From: JAUVXJ01 sp034430275
GTDB lineage: Bacteria; Chloroflexota; Anaerolineae; UBA7937; B3-Chlor
Reading direction: 5' to 3'
Assembly (NCBI GenBank): GCA_034430275.1
Contig: DAOUEW010000311.1
Coordinates: 1 to 13,322 of the forward strand
Length of the DNA stretch: 13,322 nt
In this document: in pieces, positions 1 to 6,479 of the stretch
How positions within the stretch are numbered: the first letter of the stretch is position 1
How the letters are laid out: each line of letters begins with the position of its first letter
The notes under the pieces: model-generated
The model's input: the letters and a program-made list of their open reading frames with translations, nothing else
Told to the model about the DNA's origin: nothing
Databases searched by the model: none
Made by a program: the position numbers and the translations under genes

Positions 1-53
1 GGCGGTCACGGTTGTGTGGAAAGGAGCGGCGCCAACGGTGTCTGACGTCGCCG

Positions 54-3014
54 TCACTCCAGGACGGTGAGGGTGGGGTCCCCATAGAGTACAAAGGAGG
101 CCCAGGTCACATCGTGGGGGTGGCTTTTCCTCAGTTGTAGTCTAGCCAGGCGCACAGCCTCGCCCAGGGCCTTCCCTGAGAGGAGACCATCGTAGAAGGT
201 GGCCGCAAACTCGGCTGCGCCCTCATCGAAGATGGGCCACAAGGTGCCCAGAATGCCCAAGGCCCCGCCACGTATGAAGGATGAGGCCAGGCCTTCGGTC
301 TCGGAGGCGGTGTAGCTCACCTCACCATCCCGCATCATCTCCCGCCCCGACTCGCAGGCGTTGAGAAGGATGAGAGGTCTTCCTCTCAGCGTACGCTGGA
401 TAGTCTGGGCGATGAACACATTCTGACCGGCGAGGAGTAGCCCGCTCTCGTCAGGGTTCTGGAGGTTGAAGTACGCGTGGCCGGAATAGTGGATGACGTC
501 GTAGCGGCCCGAGGCCAAGGCCCGGTGGAGTTTGAGCCCGGTCACCTCGTCGCCGAGCCACGTCTCCACTTCGGCCTGCTGCTTCCTCAGGCGACGGGCG
601 ATCGACTTTACTTCCTCCTCCGTTGCCGGCAGGTCCCCAGTGGGGTTGCCGATGAGCAGGAAGCGCAGCTTGTCTTCGCGAGTGTAGTCGTTGCGACGCG
701 GGAAATCCCGCAACATGGGCATCCGTCCGATGGGGACTCGCAGGCAAAGGAAGTCGTCGTCCACGTACATCAGCTCCCACGGCAGCTCAAGATCGTTGGA
801 TGCTATGAGGACGGGTGTCTCCTCGCCCCTGAGGTGTTTCTGGATGGCCGTGGGCAAGAACAGCCTGTACATCAAGTCTCCCAGCTCAGAGAGGGAGTCC
901 AGGGCCTCGTGCTCTGGCAGATCGGGCATCTTGCCACGCAGGGTGGACTGCGCTCCGAACAGCACGTTGATCACCGTCGTTAGATCGTCGATGGCTTGCC
1001 TCAGATCCACCCGATCGCTGTGTGCGATCTTGATACTGCCCTGTATGGAGGACGCGTCGTGCAGGCCTGCACCAGAGACGTTGAGGATGACGTTGTAGCT
1101 GGTGACTCCGCCAGTCTCGGGCATCCTGGCCACGGAGAGAGTCGTCTTCCTCTGGAGTAGTTTGGCGCTGGACAGCCTGTCTTCGATCTTGTTCTTCAGT
1201 TGATCCAGTTGCTCTTCGTCGATCGTGTCCAGCGCCGTCGAGGCCTCTTGCCTCCTGCCCTGGAGACTCAGCTCTTCGGCCCGGCCCAGGAGGGCGGTCA
1301 ACTGCGCCAGTTGTTCCCTTTCTTCGCGAAGTCCCAAGCCCTCTCGTTGCGCATCCTTCAGGTCCTGCGCGAGTGCCTTCGCCTTGGTCTGCATACGGGC
1401 CAGACGCTCAGACACCTCCTGCTCCGTCTCAATCCTGGCTGATATGCTCTGTGCGAGCCTAGTGGGGTCTCCCACACTGCTCAGCACACTCTCCATGGCG
1501 CGTGCGTTCTCGAATCGGCTCTTCTCGAGAACGCCTGCCAGTCGAGTCAGGTTGGTCTCTATGGACTGCCGCTCGGTGGCCCACTCCGGACCCTCGAACT
1601 CTGCCACTTCCTCGTGCAGGTGCTCGTATTCGTGGTGGAGGGCAGCCACGCGATCTCGCAACTCACCTATCTGATCATCCTGACTGTGTAGTCCGGGAAT
1701 CAGCTGCCGCAGTCCTTGCAGATCGCGACGGATGGCATTCAACAGAGTCTCTGCTTTGCGGGGCTCAGTAGACTCGGCTTGCGCGAGTCTTCGCTCCAGT
1801 TCAGCCAGTACCCTCAACTGGCGTGTGATGTCCAAGTGGGACAACTGCTCAAGATCCTCTCGAAGCGTGCCGATCCCCTGCCCCAAGTCGGCGCTATCCT
1901 GAGCTAGACGGGTCTCGTGGGCTTGCCTGGTTTCTTGCTCCCTGGCCTTGGCCAGGCGATGCTGGTCCAGAGTTTCCAGGTCTGCTTCCACTGACTCAGC
2001 AAGCCGGCGAGCCCGCGACGCGTTGCCCTTGTCCAGCACACCTCGGATCTGGGTCAGGGCGCTGCCGATACGAGCTAGCTTACGCTCGACTGTGGTGGAT
2101 TCGACTCCTTCGCTCAGGAGCTGCTGCCTGACGTCATCGTGCTTGGCCCGAAGGTCCGTCAGGCGGTCCTCCAGCTGCTGGAGCTCGATCTCCAGGTCGT
2201 GCTGTCGACTCTTGGCTGCGGTCAGTCTGTCCGCGACAGCTCTGGCCTCATTCTCGGCCTTGGGGCCCGCAAGCACCGCGTACGCTTGCTTGAACTGGTT
2301 TCTTTCGAGGGCTCTGGTGCCGGACGCCAGCCTGATCTCCAGGCGTCGGAGGGCCTTCTCGACAGCCGACGCGGGCACGAGAGTGAGGCTATCCAGGGAG
2401 GATCTGGCGTCTTCAATGACACCAGCCATCGCTTCCTGGGCTTGTTGTGCCAGCCGAGCCACCTTGGCGAGTTCCTCGAGTCTGCCCACCCGAGCCGCCA
2501 ACGTGGTGTTTTCGCGCTCGACCTGGGCCAGCAGCTCGCCGGCCGTGACCATGTCGCCCGCTTGATGCGCCTCCCTCGCCTGCTGGAGACTCAGTTTAAG
2601 GCTGTTCAACGTGTCCTGTTCTGGCTCGCTGACCCGAGCAGGCATTTGGGAGAGAGCATCCCGTGTGGAGGCCAGTTGCTCCTCGATCTCGGAGAGCTGG
2701 AGGGCAAGGTCTATGAGCCTGGCCCCACACTGGCGACAGAACCTCCTGTCGCTGGGGTTGTCCGTGCCACACCGCCAGCACGCGATGCGCTCCTCCGAGT
2801 CCGATACGCCCGGTGGCTGGGCATCGCTTCGCGGTGGACTCGTGGTATCGCTGGTCGCCGCACTGTCGTCACGGCTGCCCCCGGAGACAGCATCGTGGGT
2901 CTCCCGTGTGGTGGGCTCCGGTGGCGTCACCACACCGAGGCTGGTGCCGCACTTAGAGCAGAACTTGGCTTGGGGCGCAGTTTCTGCGCCGCAGTGGGGG
3001 CAGTTCACGATCAT
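54..3014 (-). CDS. CHAT-domain cysteine protease with two N-terminal zinc ribbons and a long coiled coil
   Basis: Predicted cytoplasmic caspase-like protease of the CHAT family, 986 residues. Seen: zinc ribbon 1 (CPHCG at 5-9, CSKCG at 19-23), a Ser/Thr/Pro-rich spacer, zinc ribbon 2 (CWRCG at 79-83, CRQCG at 93-97), a long helical region about 103-625, and a C-terminal CHAT domain about 690-986. The catalytic dyad is apparent as His846 in HYSGHA and Cys887 in LLNACESG; a GTLWPI motif follows at 923-928. No signal peptide or membrane segment. Start: an in-frame TGA lies 15 nt upstream of the ATG. AAGAGGA abuts that ATG, but sits 6 nt before a GTG at codon 3 (3006-3008), which would give an N-terminus MNCPHCG, so the GTG may be the true start. 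It follows the M23 gene on the same strand after about 90 nt. Known for the family: CHAT proteins cleave partner proteins once a sensory region is triggered. Substrate and trigger here are unknown. Confidence 0.9.
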   Translation of the reverse strand: MIVNCPHCGAETAPQAKFCSKCGTSLGVVTPPEPTTRETHDAVSGGSRDDSAATSDTTSPPRSDAQPPGVSDSEERIACWRCGTDNPSDRRFCRQCGARLIDLALQLSEIEEQLASTRDALSQMPARVSEPEQDTLNSLKLSLQQAREAHQAGDMVTAGELLAQVERENTTLAARVGRLEELAKVARLAQQAQEAMAGVIEDARSSLDSLTLVPASAVEKALRRLEIRLASGTRALERNQFKQAYAVLAGPKAENEARAVADRLTAAKSRQHDLEIELQQLEDRLTDLRAKHDDVRQQLLSEGVESTTVERKLARIGSALTQIRGVLDKGNASRARRLAESVEADLETLDQHRLAKAREQETRQAHETRLAQDSADLGQGIGTLREDLEQLSHLDITRQLRVLAELERRLAQAESTEPRKAETLLNAIRRDLQGLRQLIPGLHSQDDQIGELRDRVAALHHEYEHLHEEVAEFEGPEWATERQSIETNLTRLAGVLEKSRFENARAMESVLSSVGDPTRLAQSISARIETEQEVSERLARMQTKAKALAQDLKDAQREGLGLREEREQLAQLTALLGRAEELSLQGRRQEASTALDTIDEEQLDQLKNKIEDRLSSAKLLQRKTTLSVARMPETGGVTSYNVILNVSGAGLHDASSIQGSIKIAHSDRVDLRQAIDDLTTVINVLFGAQSTLRGKMPDLPEHEALDSLSELGDLMYRLFLPTAIQKHLRGEETPVLIASNDLELPWELMYVDDDFLCLRVPIGRMPMLRDFPRRNDYTREDKLRFLLIGNPTGDLPATEEEVKSIARRLRKQQAEVETWLGDEVTGLKLHRALASGRYDVIHYSGHAYFNLQNPDESGLLLAGQNVFIAQTIQRTLRGRPLILLNACESGREMMRDGEVSYTASETEGLASSFIRGGALGILGTLWPIFDEGAAEFAATFYDGLLSGKALGEAVRLARLQLRKSHPHDVTWASFVLYGDPTLTVLE

Positions 3015-3045
3015 TCCTCTTGCCGCTCAGCGAACGTGAGGTGGT

Positions 3046-3062
3046 GGGTGGGTAAACCACCC
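3046..3062. repeat. Short hairpin between the M23 and CHAT genes
   Basis: GGGTGG and CCACCC form a 6-bp perfect inverted repeat around a 5-nt loop, about 30 nt upstream of the CHAT start. No T-run follows on either strand, so it is not a standard intrinsic terminator. It could shape the leader of the CHAT message, or be chance. Confidence 0.4.
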
Positions 3063-3076
3063 CGAATTGCCCTACG

Positions 3077-3099
3077 TGGTCATAGATGACCAGGCCTGG
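3077..3099. promoter_or_regulatory. Overlapping palindromes downstream of the M23 gene and upstream of the CHAT gene
   Basis: TGGTCAT-AG-ATGACCA (3077-3092) has perfect 7-bp arms around a 2-nt centre, and the fully symmetric CCAGGCCTGG (3090-3099) overlaps its end. They begin about 7 nt past the M23 stop on the minus strand. A 16-bp near-perfect palindrome is the size of a dimeric repressor site. The absence of a loop makes it a poor RNA hairpin. No convincing -35/-10 pair for the CHAT gene was found next to it, so the operator reading is inference. Confidence 0.4.
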
Positions 3100-3105
3100 C
3101 TCTGT

Positions 3106-4113
3106 CTACGCAACCTCGATGATGATATAAGTGGTCTCGCCTTCGCGGACGGCAAACTCCTCAGTGTACAGGTGACCGTTCACGTAGGTCTTGACCACGT
3201 AGTCCCCTGTGGGAAGGTCGCCCAATACGAAGTTCTCTTTCCATTCATCATCGGCGTTTACGTCGGTTGCCGGGTAGGTCGTGATATCCTGCCATCTGCG
3301 CTCTCCACCTTCCAAGCGGTACACTGTGAGAGGATGCGCGGGTATCGGCTGTCCGTTGACATCGACCAAGCGACCCAGCAAGGTGCCCTTCCCTGGGAGA
3401 GAACGCAGCCACAGCTCCGGATTCCTGGTGTCCTGATAGCTATTGCGGCCCAAACGTACTTCCAGATGGAGATGCGGTCCGATAGCGACGCCGCTCATGC
3501 CGACTTCTCCTATCAGCTCGCCTGGTTCGACCTCTTGCAGGAAGTGAACGTACACCTGGGAGAGGTGGCCGTAGAGCACGTACACCTTCTGGCCCCGGCA
3601 CTGCTCCTGGAGCTGGATGACCACCACCTGGCCATAGAAGCCAAGCCTCTCCCCATAGATTACTCGAGCGTCTTCGCCTGCTAGGATCACGCATCCTCTA
3701 GCCGCGGCGAAGATCGGTGTACCGAAAACGCCGGGGAAGTCCGCGCCCCGATGGATACGGTACTTGCCGCCCCCTGTGGAGCCATAAGGGTAGTAGCGTG
3801 TGGGCTCGTTGTACTCCTCCTCGTTGAATGGGCGTTCGAGCCATTGGTGTGCCTGGGGTTCACCCACCGTCGGCGTGGGGCTAGGCGAGTGGGTGGCCGT
3901 AGGCACGGGGGGGGGAGTGCTCGTAGAGGTGGGCATAGCGGTCGGCGTGGGACTGGGCGTGTGCGTGGGCTGAAGAATGGCGGCCAGCGTCCCCTCGGGC
4001 CACGACACGAAGACGAGCGCAGCGATCAGACAGATGAGGGCCAGAACCACCCCCAACATGGCGAAGGCGATCTTTGGCGCAGGTGCATTCCTGTCATGAT
4101 AGTCGTTGCTCAC
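3106..4113 (-). CDS. Membrane-anchored M23 (LytM-type) zinc metallopeptidase with C-terminal beta domain
   Basis: Predicted peptidoglycan endopeptidase, or a LytM-type regulator of one, acting outside the membrane; 335 residues. Seen: one transmembrane segment about 14-37, a Thr/Pro/Ser linker about 49-83, then the M23 domain about 105-235. All expected zinc and catalytic positions are present: HRGAD (His121, Asp125), YGHLS (His183) and PHLHLE (His214, His216), so it should be active. A C-terminal domain about 244-335 (GRLVDVNGQPIPA, then DLPTGDYVV) resembles carboxypeptidase-regulatory or Cna-B-like beta sandwiches. Start: GTG at 4111-4113, with an in-frame TGA 15 nt upstream and no Shine-Dalgarno; the next in-frame ATG is codon 19, inside the membrane segment. 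An extended -10 lies exactly where it would place the RNA 5' end at the GTG. The CHAT gene follows on the same strand. Confidence 0.92.
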   Translation of the reverse strand: MSNDYHDRNAPAPKIAFAMLGVVLALICLIAALVFVSWPEGTLAAILQPTHTPSPTPTAMPTSTSTPPPVPTATHSPSPTPTVGEPQAHQWLERPFNEEEYNEPTRYYPYGSTGGGKYRIHRGADFPGVFGTPIFAAARGCVILAGEDARVIYGERLGFYGQVVVIQLQEQCRGQKVYVLYGHLSQVYVHFLQEVEPGELIGEVGMSGVAIGPHLHLEVRLGRNSYQDTRNPELWLRSLPGKGTLLGRLVDVNGQPIPAHPLTVYRLEGGERRWQDITTYPATDVNADDEWKENFVLGDLPTGDYVVKTYVNGHLYTEEFAVREGETTYIIIEVA

Positions 4114-4119
4114 GCACGC

Positions 4120-4128
4120 ATTATATCA
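4120..4128 (-). promoter_or_regulatory. Extended -10 promoter of the M23 gene, leaderless geometry
   Basis: Read on the minus strand the sequence is TG-A-TATAAT, a perfect -10 hexamer with an extended TGn element. No good -35 hexamer lies 16-18 nt further upstream, as expected when an extended -10 compensates. Six bases separate TATAAT from the GTG start, so transcription should begin at or next to the start codon. No ribosome-binding sequence fits between them. Confidence 0.65.
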
Positions 4129-4158
4129 CAGCAAACAATAGCGCAGCTACTTCTGGGC

Positions 4159-4187
4159 TTGACGCGAGGCCACGACTCTTGTAGAAT
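4159..4187 (+). promoter_or_regulatory. Sigma70-type promoter for the nucleotidyltransferase-flippase pair
   Basis: TTGACG (4159-4164), a 17-nt spacer and TAGAAT (4182-4187) match the housekeeping consensus at 5/6 and 5/6 with ideal spacing. A transcript starting near 4194 would have a leader of about 23 nt carrying the ribosome-binding site at 4202-4208. It lies back-to-back with the minus-strand M23 promoter, whose -10 begins about 30 nt to the left. Confidence 0.75.
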
Positions 4188-4201
4188 AGCGTCGTCTAGG
4201 T

Positions 4202-4208
4202 GGGAGGA
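4202..4208 (+). promoter_or_regulatory. Strong ribosome-binding site that decides the nucleotidyltransferase start
   Basis: GGGAGGA is followed by 8 nt and then ATG at 4217. A TTG in the same frame at 4211 lies only 2 nt from this site, too close for initiation, so the ATG is chosen. Confidence 0.8.
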
Positions 4209-4216
4209 CGTTGAGG

Positions 4217-4708
4217 ATGAGTGGGAAAATCGTATCGCTGGAGAAGGCTCGCTCACTGCGGGAGCTGGCAGCATCTGAAGGCAAGAGCGTCGTATTCACC
4301 AATGGGTGCTTCGATCTTCTGCATGTGGGACATATTCGATATCTGAAGGAGGCCAGAGAGCAAGGAGACTTGCTGTTCGTGGGTCTCAACGATGACGAGT
4401 CCACAAGGCTGGTCAAGGGACCAGGACGTCCTTACGTGGGCCAGGAGGACCGGGCAGAGGTGCTGGCGGCGCTGCGATGCGTCGACTACGTAGTCTTCTT
4501 CAGCGAGAGGACGGCAGAGAGGCTGGTCAGTGTGCTGAAGCCAGACACGTACGTGAAGGGAGGCAACTATCGGCAGGAGGAACTGCCCGAGGCCAGGGTA
4601 GTGACCAGCTACGGTGGGCGGGTCCACCTTACCTCACTCATCGCCGATCGCTCGACCAGCGATCTCATATCCACCATCGTGGCTCGCCACTCGGGAGAAG
4701 ATTGGTGA
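4217..4708 (+). CDS. rfaE2: Heptose-1-phosphate adenylyltransferase-like cytidylyltransferase-family protein (RfaE2/HldE C-terminal type)
   Basis: Predicted cytoplasmic nucleotidyltransferase that activates a sugar phosphate with ATP; in the named family, D-glycero-beta-D-manno-heptose 1-phosphate becomes ADP-heptose. It has 163 residues, the usual size of the stand-alone form. Seen: TNGCFDLLHVGHIRYL (28-43) with the HxGH nucleotide-binding motif at His36-His39, VGLNDDES (55-62), the KGPGRP turn (67-72), KGGNY (114-118) and a C-terminal DRSTSDLI (144-151). The kinase half fused to it in proteobacterial HldE is absent. Its TGA overlaps the next gene's GTG (GTGA), implying translational coupling to the MurJ-like flippase. 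Inference: it supplies an activated sugar for an envelope glycan. Fold and reaction class are firm, but the substrate is not proven because related cytidylyltransferases share the motifs. Confidence 0.88.
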   Translation: MSGKIVSLEKARSLRELAASEGKSVVFTNGCFDLLHVGHIRYLKEAREQGDLLFVGLNDDESTRLVKGPGRPYVGQEDRAEVLAALRCVDYVVFFSERTAERLVSVLKPDTYVKGGNYRQEELPEARVVTSYGGRVHLTSLIADRSTSDLISTIVARHSGEDW

Positions 4709-6330
4709 GCCAGGGATTGGTGCCTGGAGGTGAGCCGCAAGACCAGGCGCTGTCGCAGGAGGGCGAGGGGCAGCAGATCGCCCGGGCTGCCGTGATCGTG
4801 GCGCTGGGAAACGTAAGCAGCCGGGTGCTGGGTCTCGTTCGAGAGACAGTGATCTCGCATCTCTTCGGTGCGACAGGTATGGTCAGTGCGTTCCGCGTCG
4901 CATCCATCGTGCCCACGATGGTCTACGATCTGCTGATCGGGGGCATGATCAGTGCCGCTTTGGTGCCCGTCTTCACAGACTACACAGCTCCATCGAAGCG
5001 AGAAGAGCTATGGCGCCTGGCCGCCGCCCTGTTTTCGCTGGTGGCCATCGCCTTCTCGGTGATCGTGCTGCTTCTGGAGTGGGCCGCCCCTACCGTGTCC
5101 TGGATGCTCGGTGGCGGATTCGACGTCCAGCTCCTGGCACAGACGACAATCCTCACCCGCCTGGCTGTGCCCTCCGTCCTGTTCCTGGGGTTGTCAGGGG
5201 CGGCAACCGGCCTTCTGTACGCGGACAAGCGCTTCATCTATCCGGCCTTTGGTGCCAGTGTCTTCAACCTGGGCATCATACTCGGGGCGCTGTTCCTGGG
5301 GGACAGGTTCGGGGTGGCGAGCTTGTCTCTGGGGGTGCTGCTGGGCTCGATCCTCCAGGTTGCCATCCAGTTGCCAGGCCTCCGTGAGTTGCGGCTTTCC
5401 TTCCGGGTGGATCTCACTCACCCGGGCCTGAGACGTATGGGCAAGCTGTATCTCCCGGTGGCTTTGGGCCTCATCGTAAGCCAGTTGGGTATCGCCATCG
5501 ACCGGAACCTGGCCTCGCGAACGGGCGATCAGAGCATCGCCTGGATGCAGAATGCTACCACGCTCATCCAGTTCCCCTTGGGCCTGGTGGCTGTGGCCAT
5601 ATCCACGGCGATCCTGCCGTCACTGTCCCGGCTGGCCTCGGGCGCCGAGTTCGTGCGGTTTCGGCGGACTCTGGGCATGGGGTTGCGTATCGTGCTGCTG
5701 CTGATCGTTCCGGCGAGTGTTGGGCTCTTCGTCTTGGCTACGCCTATCATCGCCCTGGTATTCGAGCATGGTGCCTTTCAGCCGTATGACACGATCCGCA
5801 CTTCCCAGGCGCTTCGCGTGTACCTCTTAGGACTACCCTTTGCCGCCCTGGATCAGCTGTTGATCTTCGCGTTCTACTCCAGGAAGGACACGAGGACACC
5901 TGTGTTGGTGGGCATCCTGGGCGTGATGGTCTACGTCGTCGCGGCTTTGCTGCTGATCGTGCCGCTGGGAATGCTCGGGCTGGTTCTGGCCAATTCGATC
6001 CAGTTGACCAGCCACGCGCTGGTGATGCTGTGTCTCGCCCACCGCAGCTTCGATGCCCTCCGCCAGCAGGGTCTGGGGAAGACTGCCCTGAAGGTCGTAG
6101 TCGCCTCTCTGGTGGTCGGTGCCGTTGTGTCGGGGGGAATGCCGGGACTGACTCGGTTGGCGGCTCTGTCATCGGTGTGGAGCGAGCTTCTGGTCGTGGC
6201 GGGCGGGGCCGTCGTGAGCATGCTGACTTATGGCGTGATGGTCTGGCTCCTGCGTGTAGAGGACCTTACCACCTTGAAGGAACTGGTGTCGGCACGGTCG
6301 TCGTCTGCTACTCGTCGTATCTCACGGTGA
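4705..6330 (+). CDS. murJ: MurJ/MviN-family polytopic lipid flippase, divergent
   Basis: Integral membrane protein of the MOP exporter superfamily, 541 residues with many hydrophobic helices. MurJ moves lipid II, the peptidoglycan precursor, across the cytoplasmic membrane. Family signatures seen: SSRVLGLVRE (38-47), a GMISAALVPVF segment (80-90), and QFPLGLVAVAISTAILPSLS (289-308). Start: GTG at 4705 overlaps the preceding TGA, with GGGAGAAG at 4693-4700 as ribosome-binding site; the open frame continues upstream only inside the nucleotidyltransferase gene. Oddity: aligned without gaps to my memory of E. coli MurJ, Arg18 and Arg24 are kept (Arg40, Arg46). Asp39, Arg52, Arg53, Glu57, Asp269, Arg270 and Glu273 become Ser61, Tyr74, Asp75, Gly79, Thr285, Thr286 and Gln289. 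It may therefore be a lipid II flippase of a divergent lineage, or carry another lipid-linked glycan. Family assignment is firm; substrate is open. Confidence 0.9.
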   Translation: MSQGLVPGGEPQDQALSQEGEGQQIARAAVIVALGNVSSRVLGLVRETVISHLFGATGMVSAFRVASIVPTMVYDLLIGGMISAALVPVFTDYTAPSKREELWRLAAALFSLVAIAFSVIVLLLEWAAPTVSWMLGGGFDVQLLAQTTILTRLAVPSVLFLGLSGAATGLLYADKRFIYPAFGASVFNLGIILGALFLGDRFGVASLSLGVLLGSILQVAIQLPGLRELRLSFRVDLTHPGLRRMGKLYLPVALGLIVSQLGIAIDRNLASRTGDQSIAWMQNATTLIQFPLGLVAVAISTAILPSLSRLASGAEFVRFRRTLGMGLRIVLLLIVPASVGLFVLATPIIALVFEHGAFQPYDTIRTSQALRVYLLGLPFAALDQLLIFAFYSRKDTRTPVLVGILGVMVYVVAALLLIVPLGMLGLVLANSIQLTSHALVMLCLAHRSFDALRQQGLGKTALKVVVASLVVGAVVSGGMPGLTRLAALSSVWSELLVVAGGAVVSMLTYGVMVWLLRVEDLTTLKELVSARSSSATRRISR

Positions 6331-6373
6331 CGGGTGACCAGGACAGCGCTATGATCCGAGAGCGAAGGGGTGC

Positions 6374-6401
6374 TTGACTATTGGCCAACACCGTATACAA
6401 T
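6374..6401 (+). promoter_or_regulatory. Sigma70-type promoter for the sortase gene
   Basis: TTGACT (6374-6379), a 16-nt spacer and TACAAT (6396-6401) match the consensus at 5/6 and 5/6. Transcription would start near 6408, leaving a leader of about 70 nt. It lies about 45 nt past the MurJ stop, so the sortase pair can be a separate unit. No intrinsic terminator was seen between MurJ and this promoter. Confidence 0.6.
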
Positions 6402-6479
6402 TTACATAAGGTACCGAGACCCTCCCTGTGGCCTGTCCTTGTCGACGGCTGAAGGCGTACGGGAGCGAGACATCGTGCC

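Noticed and set aside
3046..3062. Intrinsic terminator after the M23 gene
   Set aside because: The hairpin has a 6-bp stem and no T-run on either strand, so it is listed only as an inverted repeat.
2139..3089. 316-codon plus-strand open frame opposite the CHAT gene
   Set aside because: GC-rich antisense shadow of a clear coding region, with no recognisable domain and no ribosome-binding site; other long frames opposite this gene were dropped for the same reason.
3862..3966. Tandem DNA repeat or CRISPR-like array in the Thr/Pro-coding stretch
   Set aside because: The repetitiveness comes from low-complexity TPTPSP coding; unit length and bases vary and there are no spacers.
4477..4704. N-terminal extension of the MurJ-like protein by 76 codons
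   Set aside because: The extension runs wholly inside the nucleotidyltransferase gene in another frame, is unlike any MurJ N-terminus, and a GTG with a good ribosome-binding site lies at 4705.
6331..6373. Terminator after the MurJ-like gene
   Set aside because: No stem followed by a T-run could be found; only short GTGAC repeats are present.
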